Source: Ascochyta rabiei
Lineage: Eukaryota > Ascomycota > Dothideomycetes > Pleosporales > Didymellaceae
Reading direction: 5' to 3'
Length of the DNA: 64,000 nucleotides
Assembly: GCF_004011695.2 (NCBI RefSeq)
Contig: NC_082407.1
Coordinates: 1,054,001 to 1,118,000 of the forward strand
Below the pieces are notes generated by a model, which saw only the letters and a program-made list of their open reading frames with translations, was not told the origin of the DNA and did not search any database. This document shows positions 22,160-33,228 of the stretch, in pieces (position 1 is the first letter of the stretch; each line of letters opens with the position of its first letter). The position numbers were made by a program, and so were the translations under genes.

Positions 22160-22885
22160 CTATCTTGGCCTGACGCTGCGAGTTGCTGGCTTCGCGCGCG
22201 AGTTGTTGTTCTTGGGCGACAGGACCTCGGCCGGCGCCGTCTTGCGTGACGCGGCACGCGTCGACCTTGCGGCCGGAGCAGCCGGCTTCGAAGCCGCAAG
22301 CTGTTTTGTGGTGGTGGTGGTGGCGGCTCGGGCTCGCTTCTTGGGCACTGCGAGGTCGGCAGAGGCATTCTCCTTGTCTTCGCTTGCAATCTCGTCGCTG
22401 CTGCGCTTCTTGCCGCGCGTCATCGTGGAGACTTTCGGGGCGGATTTGGAGTAGGCGTGCTTTGGCGCTGGCTTAGGTGCTGGCTTCGGCGCCTCTTTGG
22501 CAGTTGCTGGCCTTGATGTGGTGGTGGCGGCAGGAGCAGCCCGAGTCTTACGGGCTGGTACAGGAGCGAGCGCCGATGCGGCTGTTTTCTTGGCTGGTGC
22601 AGCCTTGACTGGTACAGGCGCAGCCTTTGCGGGAGGCGGTGGGGGTGCAAGGAGTTCGATGAGTGGCATCTGGCGTTTCGTGGCTGGGACACGATTCACG
22701 CGTCGCTCCAGACGCGACTGGAGACTGGCACACTGCGCTTCGCACATGGCGCGCAGTTTCTCTTTGCGTGCGCTGACTGCCAGATGTCAGCTGCAGGCCA
22801 GAATGAACAGAAGGAGCGACCTGCACTCGAGATCGAAGTTGGCAAGCATGGCGGCTTTGGCCTCTTCAGTGACGGGCGCAACCAT
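22160..22885 (-). CDS. NBL1: Borealin N-terminal / Nbl1-like chromosomal passenger protein, 225 aa
   Basis: Nbl1/Borealin binds Survivin and INCENP in the chromosomal passenger complex that controls Aurora B in mitosis. The exons are 22821-22885 and 22160-22772 with a 48-nt intron. Splicing at the downstream AG (22773-22774) restores the frame and gives ANFDLECSARKEKLRAMCEA followed by SLQSRLERRVNRVP, which matches the helical Nbl1 domain (about residues 12-55). The rest is Ala/Pro/Lys-rich and disordered, with several basic patches, as in fungal homologues that have long unstructured tails. An upstream AG 6 nt away would shift the frame. Divergent from RPN10 with 528 bp between start codons. 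Confidence 0.8.
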
Positions 22886-23413
22886 GGTGAATGCGACAAT
22901 GTAAACAACGCGTAAACACAGGTGATCTGACTGCTGAAGACGAGAATTGATCGCCGGGGATAGTCCTGAGGAGAGGACAAGGCGGTATAAGCGGTGTCGG
23001 GGTGTCTGAGAGTGGTCTTGCGTATGGTCGCTGCTCCCGGTGTTTGTGGTGTTGTGAGAAGGAACGCTGGAGGCGGAGGGGCCTTTATGTTCGCGCTAAA
23101 CCTCCCACTGGCGGCGCAACGCCACGGCTGGAAAGGAACACTGCGTGTACGTTGGCGCACGTCAGAAAGCTGCTGTTGAATCCGTAAGAATAGTTCAAGT
23201 CTTTACCATCTAGAAGTAAACCCACACCAGCCAAGTCAATCTGGGCTTCACCAGACAGCCGCGCGCTCACGTGCCCACTTAGCTCCCGCCTTCCCTCGCG
23301 CGGTGGCATAGCTGTAACCTCCGAGACGCCGCCGCCGCCTTTCATCATCATCATCATCAACACCACCCACCTTGCCGCTCCACCAACCAGCTACCCCCAA
23401 ACAGCCGCCCAAG
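22886..23413. other. Divergent promoter region NBL1/RPN10, 528 bp
   Basis: This holds the two upstream regions. A (CAT)n run at about 23342-23359 lies in the probable 5' leader of RPN10. No gene is supported. Confidence 0.55.
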
Positions 23414-24399
23414 ATGGTATTGGAAGCTACTATGATCGTGTATGCACTCCTTATACCTTGTTGTGTTCGTATACTAATCCAAGCAGTGTGGACAACAGCG
23501 AAGCCAGCCGAAATGGCGACTATGTACCCTCACGCTGGGAGGCCCAGTCCGACGCCGTCAACCTCATCTTCTCCTCGAAAACAAACGCGAACCCAGAGTC
23601 ATCAGTCGGCCTGATGAGCATGGGAGGCAGCACACCCGAGATCCTCACGACCCTCACCACAGACATCGGCAAGGTTCTGGACGGTTTGCACAGGACCAAG
23701 ATAAAGGGCAGCTCGCACTTTGTGACCGGTATCAACGTGGCAGCAGTATGTCGGCCCATATCCCTGGTTCGCTATCAAGCTAACAAAGACACCCAGTTGG
23801 CTCTCAAGCACAGGCAGAACAAGTCGCAGAAGCAGCGGATAATCATCTTCAACTGCAGTCCCGTCGAGGAGGACGAGAAGAACCTGGTCAAGCTGGCGAA
23901 GAAGATGAAGAAGACAAACATCAGCATCGATATTGTCGCATTCGGCGAGCTCAGCGATGAGACGCTGAAGAAGCTTCGTGCGTTCAACGAGAACTCGCAG
24001 AGCGCTGAGGGCTCTCACCTCGAGGCAGTACAACCGAGCGGCAACCTCCTTAGCGACGCGCTTGTCACAACACCCATCCTCGGTGGCGACGGTAGCTCTG
24101 GCGGTGCAGGTGCAGCGTCTTCTGGAGGCGACGCCGGTGGCTCCGGCGGGAACGACTTTGAGTTCGGCGTAGACCCTTCGGTAGATCCGGAGCTGGCGTT
24201 GGCGCTGAGGATGAGTTTCGAGGAGGAGAAGGCACGGCAAGAGAAGGATAAGAAGACGAAGGAGACTGCCGAGGGCAAGACGGAACTTGAGGGTATTGCG
24301 GAAGGCGACGAGAAGCAGCCGCTGCTGGGCGATCAGGGAGAGGGCAGCGGCAGCAAAGACAAGAAGAAGGATGACGAGGACAAGATGGACACAGCATGA
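23414..24399 (+). CDS. RPN10: 26S proteasome ubiquitin receptor Rpn10, 295 aa
   Basis: Rpn10 sits between the lid and base of the proteasome and binds ubiquitin chains. The exons are 23414-23439, 23487-23745 and 23797-24399, with introns of 47 and 51 nt. The short first exon gives MVLEATMIV and joins to VDNSEASRNGDY, the hallmark VWA start. The VWA domain runs to about residue 190 and includes LALKHRQNKSQKQRII. A Gly/Ser/Ala-rich linker follows. The ubiquitin-interacting motif is DPELALALRMSFEEE at about residues 219-233. The tail is acidic and lysine-rich. Intron 2 is a multiple of three without a stop, so its retention would add 17 residues in frame. One UIM is visible, as in yeast. Confidence 0.95.
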
Positions 24400-24867
24400 G
24401 CTACGGACTGCGCATGCGCATCAAAGGCGGATATGGCCGCGCTGACACAGCCGTATCAAACGAGCATCCACGGCGGCAACCTACTATTAGACACAGTTGG
24501 CGCGCACCATAGCAGCCTGCATTGGTTGAATGAGATTATGACAACGCTCCTCTATGCATTTCCCATGCTGCGCCTAGCCTACAACAGCTGATGGCAGCCG
24601 CGCACTTCCACCCGTTTACCATTCGACTTGACTTTTGTCTTGGTGGTGCCCTGGCTGGCTCGATCACCTGCCATTTAGCAAGATGTGTACGCTGGACACG
24701 ACTCTGTGAGCGTAAGTGGAATACCCTCACGATACTGTTCTCTTGCCAGACCACTCCTGGCAGGGCTGCGCAGGTGCATCTCTTGGTGCAGACACCCGTT
24801 ACTGCGTTGACCAACGCTCTCCCCTGTAGTTACGACGGTTTGATGTTCCCCGTAGCTCTACATGGTT
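24400..24867. other. Convergent 3' region, 468 bp
   Basis: This lies between converging RPN10 and TRS23. No motif or structure beyond likely 3' UTR sequence. Confidence 0.55.
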
Positions 24868-25386
24868 TCATCCTCTAACCTTGATAAACCCGTCCAACCC
24901 CCTGTCAAACTTCTCGCACCTAATCGGCATCTCCACCGTGTAGAAGGGATTCTTCATGACAAAATCCGCATACAGCTCATACACCTTCTTCATCATGGTG
25001 TCTACGTTCGGCTGCTGCGGTTCCGTGACCAGCAGAAACTTGGTCCCTGTCTGCGTCTGGAAGCACTGCAGCCTGAAGTGACTGGACTCCATGACCTCGA
25101 TGCCTGTTGGGCGATTCGGGAAAGGGCTCGGCGCGAGCATGTTGTTTTGTGGGGTGATGTAGGGGACGCGAGGGGCGGGCGAGAGTTGCGAGGTGATGGC
25201 GTGCATGCCGTGGAAGGAGCCAGCGAGGATGAGGTAGTCGTTTGAGGTCAGCTTGGAGAGGCCCGTGTGGAATTCGCGGTTGTAGATTAGGCCGCCGGAC
25301 TTGGAGACGATCATGAGTGCGAACACGACCCTGGGTTGTGGTTAGCTGGGTGGAGCTGTATATGTATGGCGAGGGCGCGTGTACAT
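24868..25386 (-). CDS. TRS23: TRAPP complex subunit Trs23/TRAPPC4, 154 aa, start codon split by an intron
   Basis: Trs23 is a core longin-like (sybindin) subunit of the TRAPP tether and Rab exchange complex at the Golgi. The main exon (24868-25330) has no suitable in-frame ATG before the conserved FALMIVSKSGGLIYNREF start. A 54-nt intron (25331-25384) with a GTACAC donor and a GCTAAC branch motif joins the dinucleotide AT at 25385-25386 to G at 25330. This creates ATG and gives MVVFALMIVSKSGG, as expected for the family. Later segments (NDYLILAGSFHGMHAI, GTKFLLVTEP, YELYADFVMKNPFY) match TRAPPC4. The length is close to the usual 140-220 aa. If the split start is wrong, the only alternative ATG is internal (FAL-M) and would lose the first beta strand. 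Confidence 0.85.
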
Positions 25387-25843
25387 GATGGTTGATGGTG
25401 GATTGATTAGCTAGCTCTGATAGGTTGCCTGGTTTGTTGAAAGTCGCCGTGGGTATTGACGAAGAAGTTGGGGGCACGAGAACGCTCAAAGGTGGGTGTT
25501 GGTCATGGGGTGTCTGCTGTGGTTGGTGAAGGTGACCAGTCTCGCGACGTCCTGTCGAGTTGCGGGGAGACATGGTAACGCGCGCCCCACACTGGAGTGC
25601 TTGCTCAACACCTCCGCTTCCAAGGTCACCCATACTTTGACAGCTCGACTAATACTTCACGCACACACACACGCGCGCACATTCCCTCGGACGCCGTGAA
25701 CTTGCTGTCTCGGCGTCCCTTCCTCTTCCTCTTCCTCTTCCTCTTCCTCTGCCGCAACGCCGCCAGTTCCATACACCCCACGACTGCATCACGTCCGCCC
25801 TTCCTCTCCAATCGGTCGAGGCTCGCAGCCTGAAGCCGCCATC
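25387..25843. other. Divergent intergenic region, 457 bp
   Basis: This is the shared upstream region of TRS23 and the E2 gene. It includes a CA-rich stretch near 25663-25678 and a (CTTCCT)n pyrimidine tract at 25718-25750 close to the E2 start, probably core-promoter pyrimidine-rich DNA. Confidence 0.6.
25718..25750. repeat. (CTTCCT)n microsatellite in the 5' leader of the E2 gene
   Basis: About five copies of the hexamer CTTCCT lie about 95 bp before the ATG. Confidence 0.8.
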
Positions 25844-27208
25844 ATGTCGAACCAGTCGATCCTTCGGATTACCCGCGAACTCCACGAAATCCAGAAAGGC
25901 TCTGACCTCTCGCTTGCCGTTGCCTGCCGTGACGTCGACGTACGCCATGTTCGCGCGCTCATCATTGGCCCACCAGACACGCCTTACGAGTTTGGCTTCT
26001 TCGAGTTCACTGTCAAGTTCGGTAGAGATTACCCCACGAAGGCGCCGAGCGTGTTGGCAATTACCACCAACGGAGGACGGACGCGCTTCAACCCTAACAT
26101 ATACGCTGCTGGCAAGGTGTGCTTGTCAATCCTTGGGTAAGTGTAGTTAGCTAGAATTCTGCATGTGGGAACTGACTGCTGTAGCACGTGGCGTGGTGAG
26201 CGAGGGGAGGAGTGGTCGTCTGCCCAGGGACTCGAGTCGATCCTCATCTCTATCCAGAGCCTGATGTCCAGCAATCCCTACGAGAACGAACCTGGCTTCG
26301 AAGACGCGAATTCAGACTACGACAAGAAGAACCAGGAGGCGTACGTGGACAAGATTCGCCACGAGTCACTGCGTGTATCTGTCATTGAGCGACTGGAGGA
26401 GTACCTGAACATCAACCGAGAAAGACCCGCTGTTACTGTCTACAACGCAGAAGAAGACTACCAGTCAGGCCGGGAAGATGCTCCCTTTGAGCCATTCAAG
26501 GACCTGTGCAAGCGTCGGTTTCTCTGGTACTACCGCTCGTACATGGCCACCATTGACGAGGCTGCCACAAAGCACAAGGACGGTGACCGCTTCGAGAAGA
26601 TGCCGTTTGAGGGCCCGGGCAATACCATGGAGGGCACCTACCAATACACTGCGCTTAAAGCGCGACTTTGCACCATCTATGCGGCTTTGAACCAGGAAAC
26701 GGAAGGTTGGGCCCTAGAGGGCTTAGCAGCTGTTCAGAAAGAGGCGAGCATTGCTAGCAACCTGCAGCGCCAGTTCGAGCAAATCGTGGAGAAGTACAAA
26801 AAGAACGACTCTGTTACGCTTGACCTCGACCTTGTGGACAAGAACCCTTTTGTCTGGCAGCTGGTTCTCTTCGGTCGACCCATGACGAATCTAGACGGCG
26901 GAATGTTCAGGATTATACTGTACATCAGCCCCAGATGGCCAGACGTACTGCCTCGTGTGCGCTTCGAGACTCCGATCTTTCACCACCGTGTCTCTCCTGA
27001 TGGAATTCTTTGCTACGACGCAGCGAACAAGAACGATATGCGCTCCCATGTCGAGGCCATCATTGGAGCCGTCGAGGAGGAGTCACCAGCCTACGATCCA
27101 CGCACGCTCGTCAATCCCGAAGCTGCCAAGCTATTCTGGGGTACCCCTGACGAGAAGAAGCTGTACAACCGCCGTCTGAGGCGTACTGTACAGGACAGTG
27201 CTGAGTGA
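25844..27208 (+). CDS. Ubiquitin-conjugating enzyme with two UBC-fold domains, 438 aa
   Basis: This is an E2-type protein. The exons are 25844-26136 and 26185-27208 with a 48-nt intron. Domain 1 (about residues 1-150) has PPDTPYEFGFFEF, YPTKAPSV and NPNIY, then GKVCLSILGTW with the likely catalytic Cys93. This region resembles UBE2Z-type E2s. A helical linker follows. Domain 2 (about residues 305-430) again has the UBC pattern: GRPMTNLDGGMFRI, WPDVLPRVRFETPIFHH, and SPDGILCYD with a Cys at 374 in the active-site position. The usual HPN is replaced by HHR there, and the region lacks the normal Trp spacing, so domain 2 may be a scaffold or ubiquitin-binding copy. An alternative 3' splice at 27204 would swap the last residues. 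Its neighbours include Rpn10 and an E2-binding E3. Confidence 0.9.
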
Positions 27209-27739
27209 GTACCTCTGATGCTGATGAAAAACTACCAAGATCCGCTCACTGACATGACCCAGGAACTGCTTTTGATTCAAGTATTCACAAACTGGCGGTT
27301 CGGCTGCCAAGAGTTACGACGTTACGGCCGATCATACGGAAGATTGATTATACAGTACATTGATACCCACGCCTGGCCTCTTCTGAGGCATTGCGGCTTG
27401 CATACTCGGCGCTCATAATGGGATTGGCGCATAGCATACTCGAATACCATAGCATGGGCGTTGGTCATTGTGGTAGCTGACCGGACGAACCTGGCATCTG
27501 GTCAACTCTGAAGAGTGCAGAGCATCCTCCAGAAATATACAAGACTAGCAAATGATGTGAATTTCCAAATTGGTTGCACTCGCGTATTCGGAAAGACGCC
27601 GTCCAAGCCCGTGAAAGCGCGAGACCCTGGTCAGCTGGTGGGGGCTTAGCCCTGCGCGACATATCTCCACCGAACTCCGCAAACAATCCCCATCTCCCCT
27701 GCACTACCGCCAATACCAACCAATTGAACGCCAGGCAAA
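27209..27739. other. Intergenic, 531 bp
   Basis: This is the 3' flank of the E2 gene and the promoter of the Erg26-like gene. A possible alternative terminal exon of the E2 gene (from about 27264) is the only feature noticed. Confidence 0.5.
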
Positions 27740-28903
27740 ATGTCAACCTCGAAGTTTCAAACACTGGGTACGGTGGTCGTCGTCGGTGGATGCGGGTTCC
27801 TGGGTAGCCACATCGTCAGCTACATCGTCAAGCGCCATCCCCAGACACGGATTGCGGTCCTCGACTTGCGCACAAACTCGAACCGTCATGCGAGCAGCAC
27901 AGTCTCCTACCACGATGGCGACATCACCGATCTGGCCGCTATGCAGAAGTTCTTCGCTCAAACCAAGCCCGACGTCGTCATCCACACAGCCTCTCCGCAC
28001 TTCAACCTGCCACCTGCGATCCACAACAAGGTCAATGTTGAGGGCACCAAGAACCTGCTGAAGGCATCGCAAGATGCGGGAGTCAAGGCTTTTGTATACA
28101 CCAGCTCTGCTAGTGTCATATTTGGTGGAAGCACTGAGCTTGTCAATGCGGACGAGAAGTGGCCCTTGGTTACTGGAGATGCGCAGCCTGAGTACTACAC
28201 CACCACCAAGGTAGGAACTCCACTCAATGACAATGGAACTCTGTGCTAACTTCGTGCCTAGGCTTACGCTGAGACGTACGTGCTCGAAGCTAACCGCAAG
28301 CCAGAGAGCTTCCTTACCGCCGCCATTCGCCCCGCAGGTATCTTTGGAGAGGGAGACGTACAATTACTCCCCAAGATGGTCACCGCTTACAAGGATGGGA
28401 AGACCAAGTACCAGGTCGGCGATAACGACAACCTCTTCGACTTTACGTACGTTGAGAACGTAGCGCATGGCCACGTCCTTGCGGTACTGGCCCTCCTCAG
28501 CACACACAAGTTCCTGCCTACCGTCCCCATTGACACCGAGCGCGTCGATGGCGAGGCTTTCTTCATCACGAACGGCGAGCCAGTGTTTTTCTGGGACTTT
28601 GCGCGCGCAGTATGGCACGAGGCCGGCGACCGTCTGCCACTGAAGTCTGTATGGCATCTGGATGCCGGGTTCGCCAGCATGGTCGGCTTCTTCTCAGAGT
28701 GGGCTATGTGGGCAATGGGCAAGACACCCAATTTGACAAGGGCGCAAGTCCGATACAGCACCTTGAAGAAGTACCACAGCATCGCAAAGGCAAGGAACAG
28801 GCTTGGCTATTCGCCAATCGTCAGTCTGGATGAGGGAGTCCGGAGGGGCGTGAGGTATATCATCGAGCAGGATGAGAAGGCAGGCCAGAAGAAGGGACAG
28901 TAA
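27740..28903 (+). CDS. ERG26: Sterol-4-alpha-carboxylate 3-dehydrogenase-like (Erg26), 370 aa
   Basis: The enzyme oxidises and decarboxylates C4-carboxysterols in ergosterol synthesis at the ER. The exons are 27740-28210 and 28262-28903 with a 51-nt intron, phase 0. The N-terminal Rossmann motif VVGGCGFLGSHIV is at residues 13-25. The 3-beta-HSD core carries DVVIHTASP, VNVEGTKNLL, FVYTSSASV and the catalytic YxxxK as YYTTTKAYAE, which spans the exon junction. RPAGIFGEGD, FDFTYVENVAHGHVLA and the hydrophobic stretch MVGFFSEWAMWAMG fit the sterol decarboxylase subgroup. The length (about 350-370) is normal. A plain 3-beta-HSD-family dehydrogenase is the alternative. Confidence 0.88.
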
Positions 28904-29159
28904 ATGAGACGAAGTGCAGGCTACGACGCAATAATACAGCATCTCGCATTGTAGATATTGATAATCTAATATACCCTTTGCATTGAATAGTAAGATGCTC
29001 AGAACTACAATCTACCTCACGGTCCCTCTGTTGCTCCCAGCTTGATGCAGATCCGGAGCATCTCCGGCGTCCCGTCCCTTAACACTCGCTCCCGTCTGCC
29101 ATCTCTCCTGCAACCCCGCTCGCAAAACGTACCATGGCCGTCCACAACCAACATGAAGT

Positions 29160-30975
29160 ATGTCGAACCACCCGGCGCTGCCCAAGTCAGCTTATTCCGC
29201 CCTCGGGTTGCCCCCCAGTGTTGTCAGAATCCTGATGAACCCCAAGCCACCACCGCCCACCACAGCAGCGCCAGAGCTCCACCAGAATGCGACAGACTTC
29301 ACCGAGCGCCTGCCGGAAAATGAATCGCACATTATGCTGTATGCGGAACTGCTGCTGCACATACGCACAATCACGCTGTTTGCGAGCCTGAGAAGTCACC
29401 ACACCAGAGAAACGAAGGCGCGGCTCGATGCAGACGGGAACTTGATCACCGTGTCGCATGAGGGTTACAAGGCGACAATACGGCTTCCCATCCAGGTCGA
29501 AGGAAAGGGCGATGCCGCGCTTGAACTTCCTGCGCAGCCACCCAGCAAGGAGCTGACGCTGCGTCTGCAGATGGAAGAGCAGGAGGACAGCGACATGCTG
29601 GGCTTGATGGCCGAGGCGCGCAAAGCAAACATTGTGCCTTGGGATGGCGTGACGCTGAGCAAGCAAGAAGGTGTAGAGCTCAGGTGCAGCAACTGCGAGG
29701 GCGTGGTGCTCAAGAGCCAGGCAGTGGACGAATGGAAAGATCTGCCCAATGAGAATTGGGCGGAGATGATGGATTTCTGGCATTGTCACAAACCAGATGA
29801 GCATCATTTGCACGATGACAAGCACGGAGTTGGAGAGCAGAAGGGGTATGCCGCAGGGAATCGCTTGAAGGCAGTGGACTGCGTTGGATTCGTAGACCTC
29901 ACGAGCTTCCTGCTGAGCGAGCGGGACTGTGAGGGCGCAAGGGTAAGACAGGCTTTCTTTGCTCAACTTTGTTCTCTGCGTCGTTCATTCGATTGGCAAC
30001 GCGCACCTGGGCGCAAAGAAGGCAGACTCGCCGATACCCGTGGCATTCTCGTCGATACAACCGCCCCAGATTGATGGGCTCAACAAATACCCCCAGCGCT
30101 AGACAGATCCTCTGCCTCTTCTGGTCGATGGATCGCCAGCGTTGCTGGGTGAGCAGTCTGACGTTTCGATGCTCTTATACCCCGGGATTCTTGGGACTGG
30201 CAGAATAAGCTCAGACCACATGTTTCTACGCTGCTCACAATGGTATCTACAAGGTGCTAACGCAGTGTAGGTCTTGCCAGACGAAGAGCGATCCGATGCA
30301 GCCGTTGTCTGCAGGCACTGTGGTCACACACTCGGCAAACAAGATACAGCAGCGGATGGGTGGCGGATATGGAAATGGTGTCTGAGCGTCTCCTCTGGAC
30401 CCACCTCATCCCCCTCGTACAGCACGTACAGTGTTCAAAAATGGATCTCTGCACGCCTGCTATATCTCGTCGAGAACGTCGGCGTCCGCAAGTTCCACAT
30501 TCACCCTCCGCCCTCGCCTCCTACGCCAGCTTCAACACCCGCACCGTCTTCCACCGCTTCTGTTCTCCTCTGGGTTTTTACGCCAGACCTCATGTTCTCC
30601 TCGTCCATCTCGCGCCCGCACCGCACCGATCCGACGCGCGCCGTCAAGGGCTTCTTCAAGAAGCAGACATGGGCACCGCTGCAGCCAGGCGAGCCGGAGA
30701 GCGCGACGATTGAGGATGTCGAGTTCCCGCAGGAGTTGTACGAGGAGCTTGAGAAGAGCCTGGATGAGAGCCAAGCTGTCCTGCCGGCGACGGCGAGGAA
30801 GTTCCAGGAGTGGGATGTTGGGTTGTTGGAGCGGTTTGATGTCGGCGAGGAGGTGCTTGGGGGTGTGGACAGTGCTGGTGAGGGGATGGAGGGGGAAGAG
30901 GGGGAAGAGGGGGAAGAGGGACTGGGGGGAGGGGATGTGTCTGATGAGAGGAGAGGTAGACGGACGAAGAGATGA
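29160..30975 (+). CDS. UBE3D-like E2-binding HECT-type E3 ubiquitin ligase (HECT_2); middle intron structure unresolved
   Basis: These proteins bind E2s (the human one binds UBE2C) and have HECT-like ligase activity. Exon 1 is secure, 29160-29942, and includes the CSNCEG pair and the family signature LPNENWAEMMDFWHCHKPDEHH (about residues 195-215). It ends GARDC-like before a GTAAGA donor. The last exon, 30271-30975, is in phase and starts before VVCRHCGHTLG, the second Cys pair of the same family, then continues to an acidic Gly/Glu-rich tail. Between them lie 328 bp that may be one long intron or contain one or two small exons; a 42-nt candidate (ATCCTC...TGCTGG, about 30109-30150) keeps the frame but is unproven. 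Total length without extra exons is 495 aa. Confidence 0.8.
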
Positions 30976-31361
30976 TGGTTTAACGTATAGTGAAGGAAGC
31001 GTGTAACACACGTGGTCTGCGCCATTTATGATAGATGCAGGGAAGGTGTGCTGGTGATGGACGTGTTTATGAGGGAACCTTGGCAAGATGCAAGAGGCAA
31101 GATGCAAGAGGCAAGATGCAAGAGGCAAGAGGCAAGATGGTATCAACGTTTCATGCAAACATGTTTCAAAGCACTCCGGAAACGACACAAGGCTGCCAGC
31201 CAGTCGTGACCGGGCGAGCGAACGCCTACGTCTGCCTGCCCGTGGTGGTGATGATGGCGGGGCAGGCTCAGTCAGTGTGCGCTAACGCCACGCCAAAAAT
31301 CGCCAAATTTTGTCATCGTCGAAATCCAACACCGCCTCGACCCCACACTCACGCAACGACC
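30976..31361. other. Intergenic with tandem repeat, 386 bp
   Basis: This is the 3' flank of the E3 gene and the promoter of eIF3d. It contains the 14-bp tandem repeat listed separately. Confidence 0.6.
31085..31140. repeat. 14-bp tandem repeat, three full copies plus two partial
   Basis: The unit AAGATGCAAGAGGC occurs three times without change, followed by AAGAGGC and AAGATGG. Confidence 0.9.
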
Positions 31362-33228
31362 ATGGCGCCCGCATCACTTCTGGACCTCGTGTCCGCGCTC
31401 CCGTCCACCGAGGGCTGGGGCCCGTCCGTCTCCGAGGAGACGATGCTCGACGGCATTCCGTTCGCGCCCTACTCCAAGGCCGACAAGCTGGGCCGCATGG
31501 CCGACTGGACCGACGGCAAGGACCGCGACAGGGGCGGCCGCCAGCAGTACGGCAACCGCAACTACAGAGGTAGGCATCTGTCCGTGTGGGGACAGGGCGA
31601 GCCCGGCGCCGGGAGACGCAGGGCAGAGACGTGCACGACTAACCGCACCCGCAGACCAGCAGGTGTACGGCGCCAACTCAGCCGGGAACCCCTTCGCCGT
31701 CCAGGTCGCCGAGGAGGAGGCCACCTTCTCCGTCGTCGACAACACTCGCACATCAGCCCGCACGCGCGGCTTCGGGAGAGGCGGCGGCACAGTCTTCCGT
31801 GGACGCGGCGGTGCGCGCGGCGGACAGGCACAGCGCGGCGGGCGCGGCACCTTCCAGCGCGTGGGCGGCCGTGGAGGCCAGGGCGGCTACAACGACCGCA
31901 GTGGCCGTGGCGGTGGCCGCGGCGGACGTCGCTTCGGCCGCTGGGACGACAAGCCCCAGCGCAACCGCGACCCCTCGGTCCAGGTCAAGCCCGACTGGGC
32001 CGTCAAGGAGGAGATCGACTTCTCGCGCCTCGCCAAGCTCAACCTCGACACGGGCGAGGGCGAGGACCTCGACAGCTACGGCTTCCTCTACTACTACGAC
32101 CGCAGCTACGACAAGCAGCCCGGCGCCAAGACGTCGGAGCGCAAGCTCAAGGTCCTCGAGCGCGCCGCCTACAACGTCACCACCTCCAGCGACCCCATCA
32201 TGCAGGAGCTCGCCGACAAGGACGAGGCCACCGTCTTCGCCACCGACAACGTCCTCTCCATGCTCATGTGCGCCACCAAGTCGGTCTACTCGTGGGACTT
32301 GGTCTTCACCAAGAGGGGCAACCAGGTCTTCATCGACAAGCGCGACCAGTCCAACCTCGACATGGTCACCGTCAACGAGAACGCGGCCGATGCGCCGCTC
32401 GAGATTTCAGAGGGCAACAAGGTCTCGATCAACAGCCCCGGCGCCCTCATGCTCGAGGCCACCCACATCAACAACGTCTTCCCTCTGCAGGTCGTCGTCG
32501 AGTCGGAGAACCAGAAGGTCAGCATGGCGCACGAGCACCCCTTCTACAACGAGGAGGTCGAGAGCGACCCGGCTGCTTCCAAGGCCTACAGGTACCGCCG
32601 CTTCGATCTCTCGCTCGAGAAGGACGAGGAGCCTCTGCACCTGATTGTGCGAACCGAGCTTGACGCCGTCGTCAAGAACAACATCAACGGCGAGGACCAG
32701 TTCCTTACCATCAAGGCCCTCAACGAGTTTGACAACAAGGCCCAGGGTGCTGGTGGTGCTCTGGACTGGAGATCCAAGCTGTCCAGCCAGCGTGGTGCCG
32801 TCCTCGCTACCGAGATGAAGAACAACTCTTGCAAGCTTGCTCGCTGGACTGTCCAGAGCATCCTTGCCAAGGCCGATACCATGAAGCTTGGGTACGCATC
32901 CCTCCCTTCACTCCACAACATGACCAGAATGCTAATCTAGGCCAGTTTCGTGTCCCGCACCAACCCCAAGAACAACAACGACCACGTCGTCCTCGGCGTG
33001 CTCACCAACAAGCCCCGCGAGTTTGCCACCCAGATGGCGCTCAACCTCAACAACGGATGGGGTATCGTGCGCACAATCGTCGACATGGTTCTGCGTATGG
33101 ACGAGGGCAAGTACGTCCTGATCAAGGACCCCAACAAGGCTGTTCTGCGCCTGTACAATGTGCCTTTGCACACATTCGAGGAAGACGAAGAGGCTGAGCT
33201 GGGTCAGGTGGAGGAGGAAGATGAGTAG
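31362..33228 (+). CDS. Translation initiation factor eIF3 subunit d, 575 aa
   Basis: eIF3d is the cap-binding-capable subunit of eIF3, acting on the 40S ribosome. The exons are 31362-31569, 31655-32891 and 32946-33228. The second acceptor is the AG at 32944-32945, which gives [11 protein letters not shown] as in the family; the AG 10 nt upstream would break the frame. The N-terminus has [15 protein letters not shown] and [17 protein letters not shown]. Then comes an Arg/Gly-rich RGG region (about residues 105-160) typical of RNA-binding tails. The core includes [28 protein letters not shown] [10 protein letters not shown], and [10 protein letters not shown]. The C-terminus is acidic. Length and motif order fit the family (about 550-585 aa). 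Confidence 0.96.
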
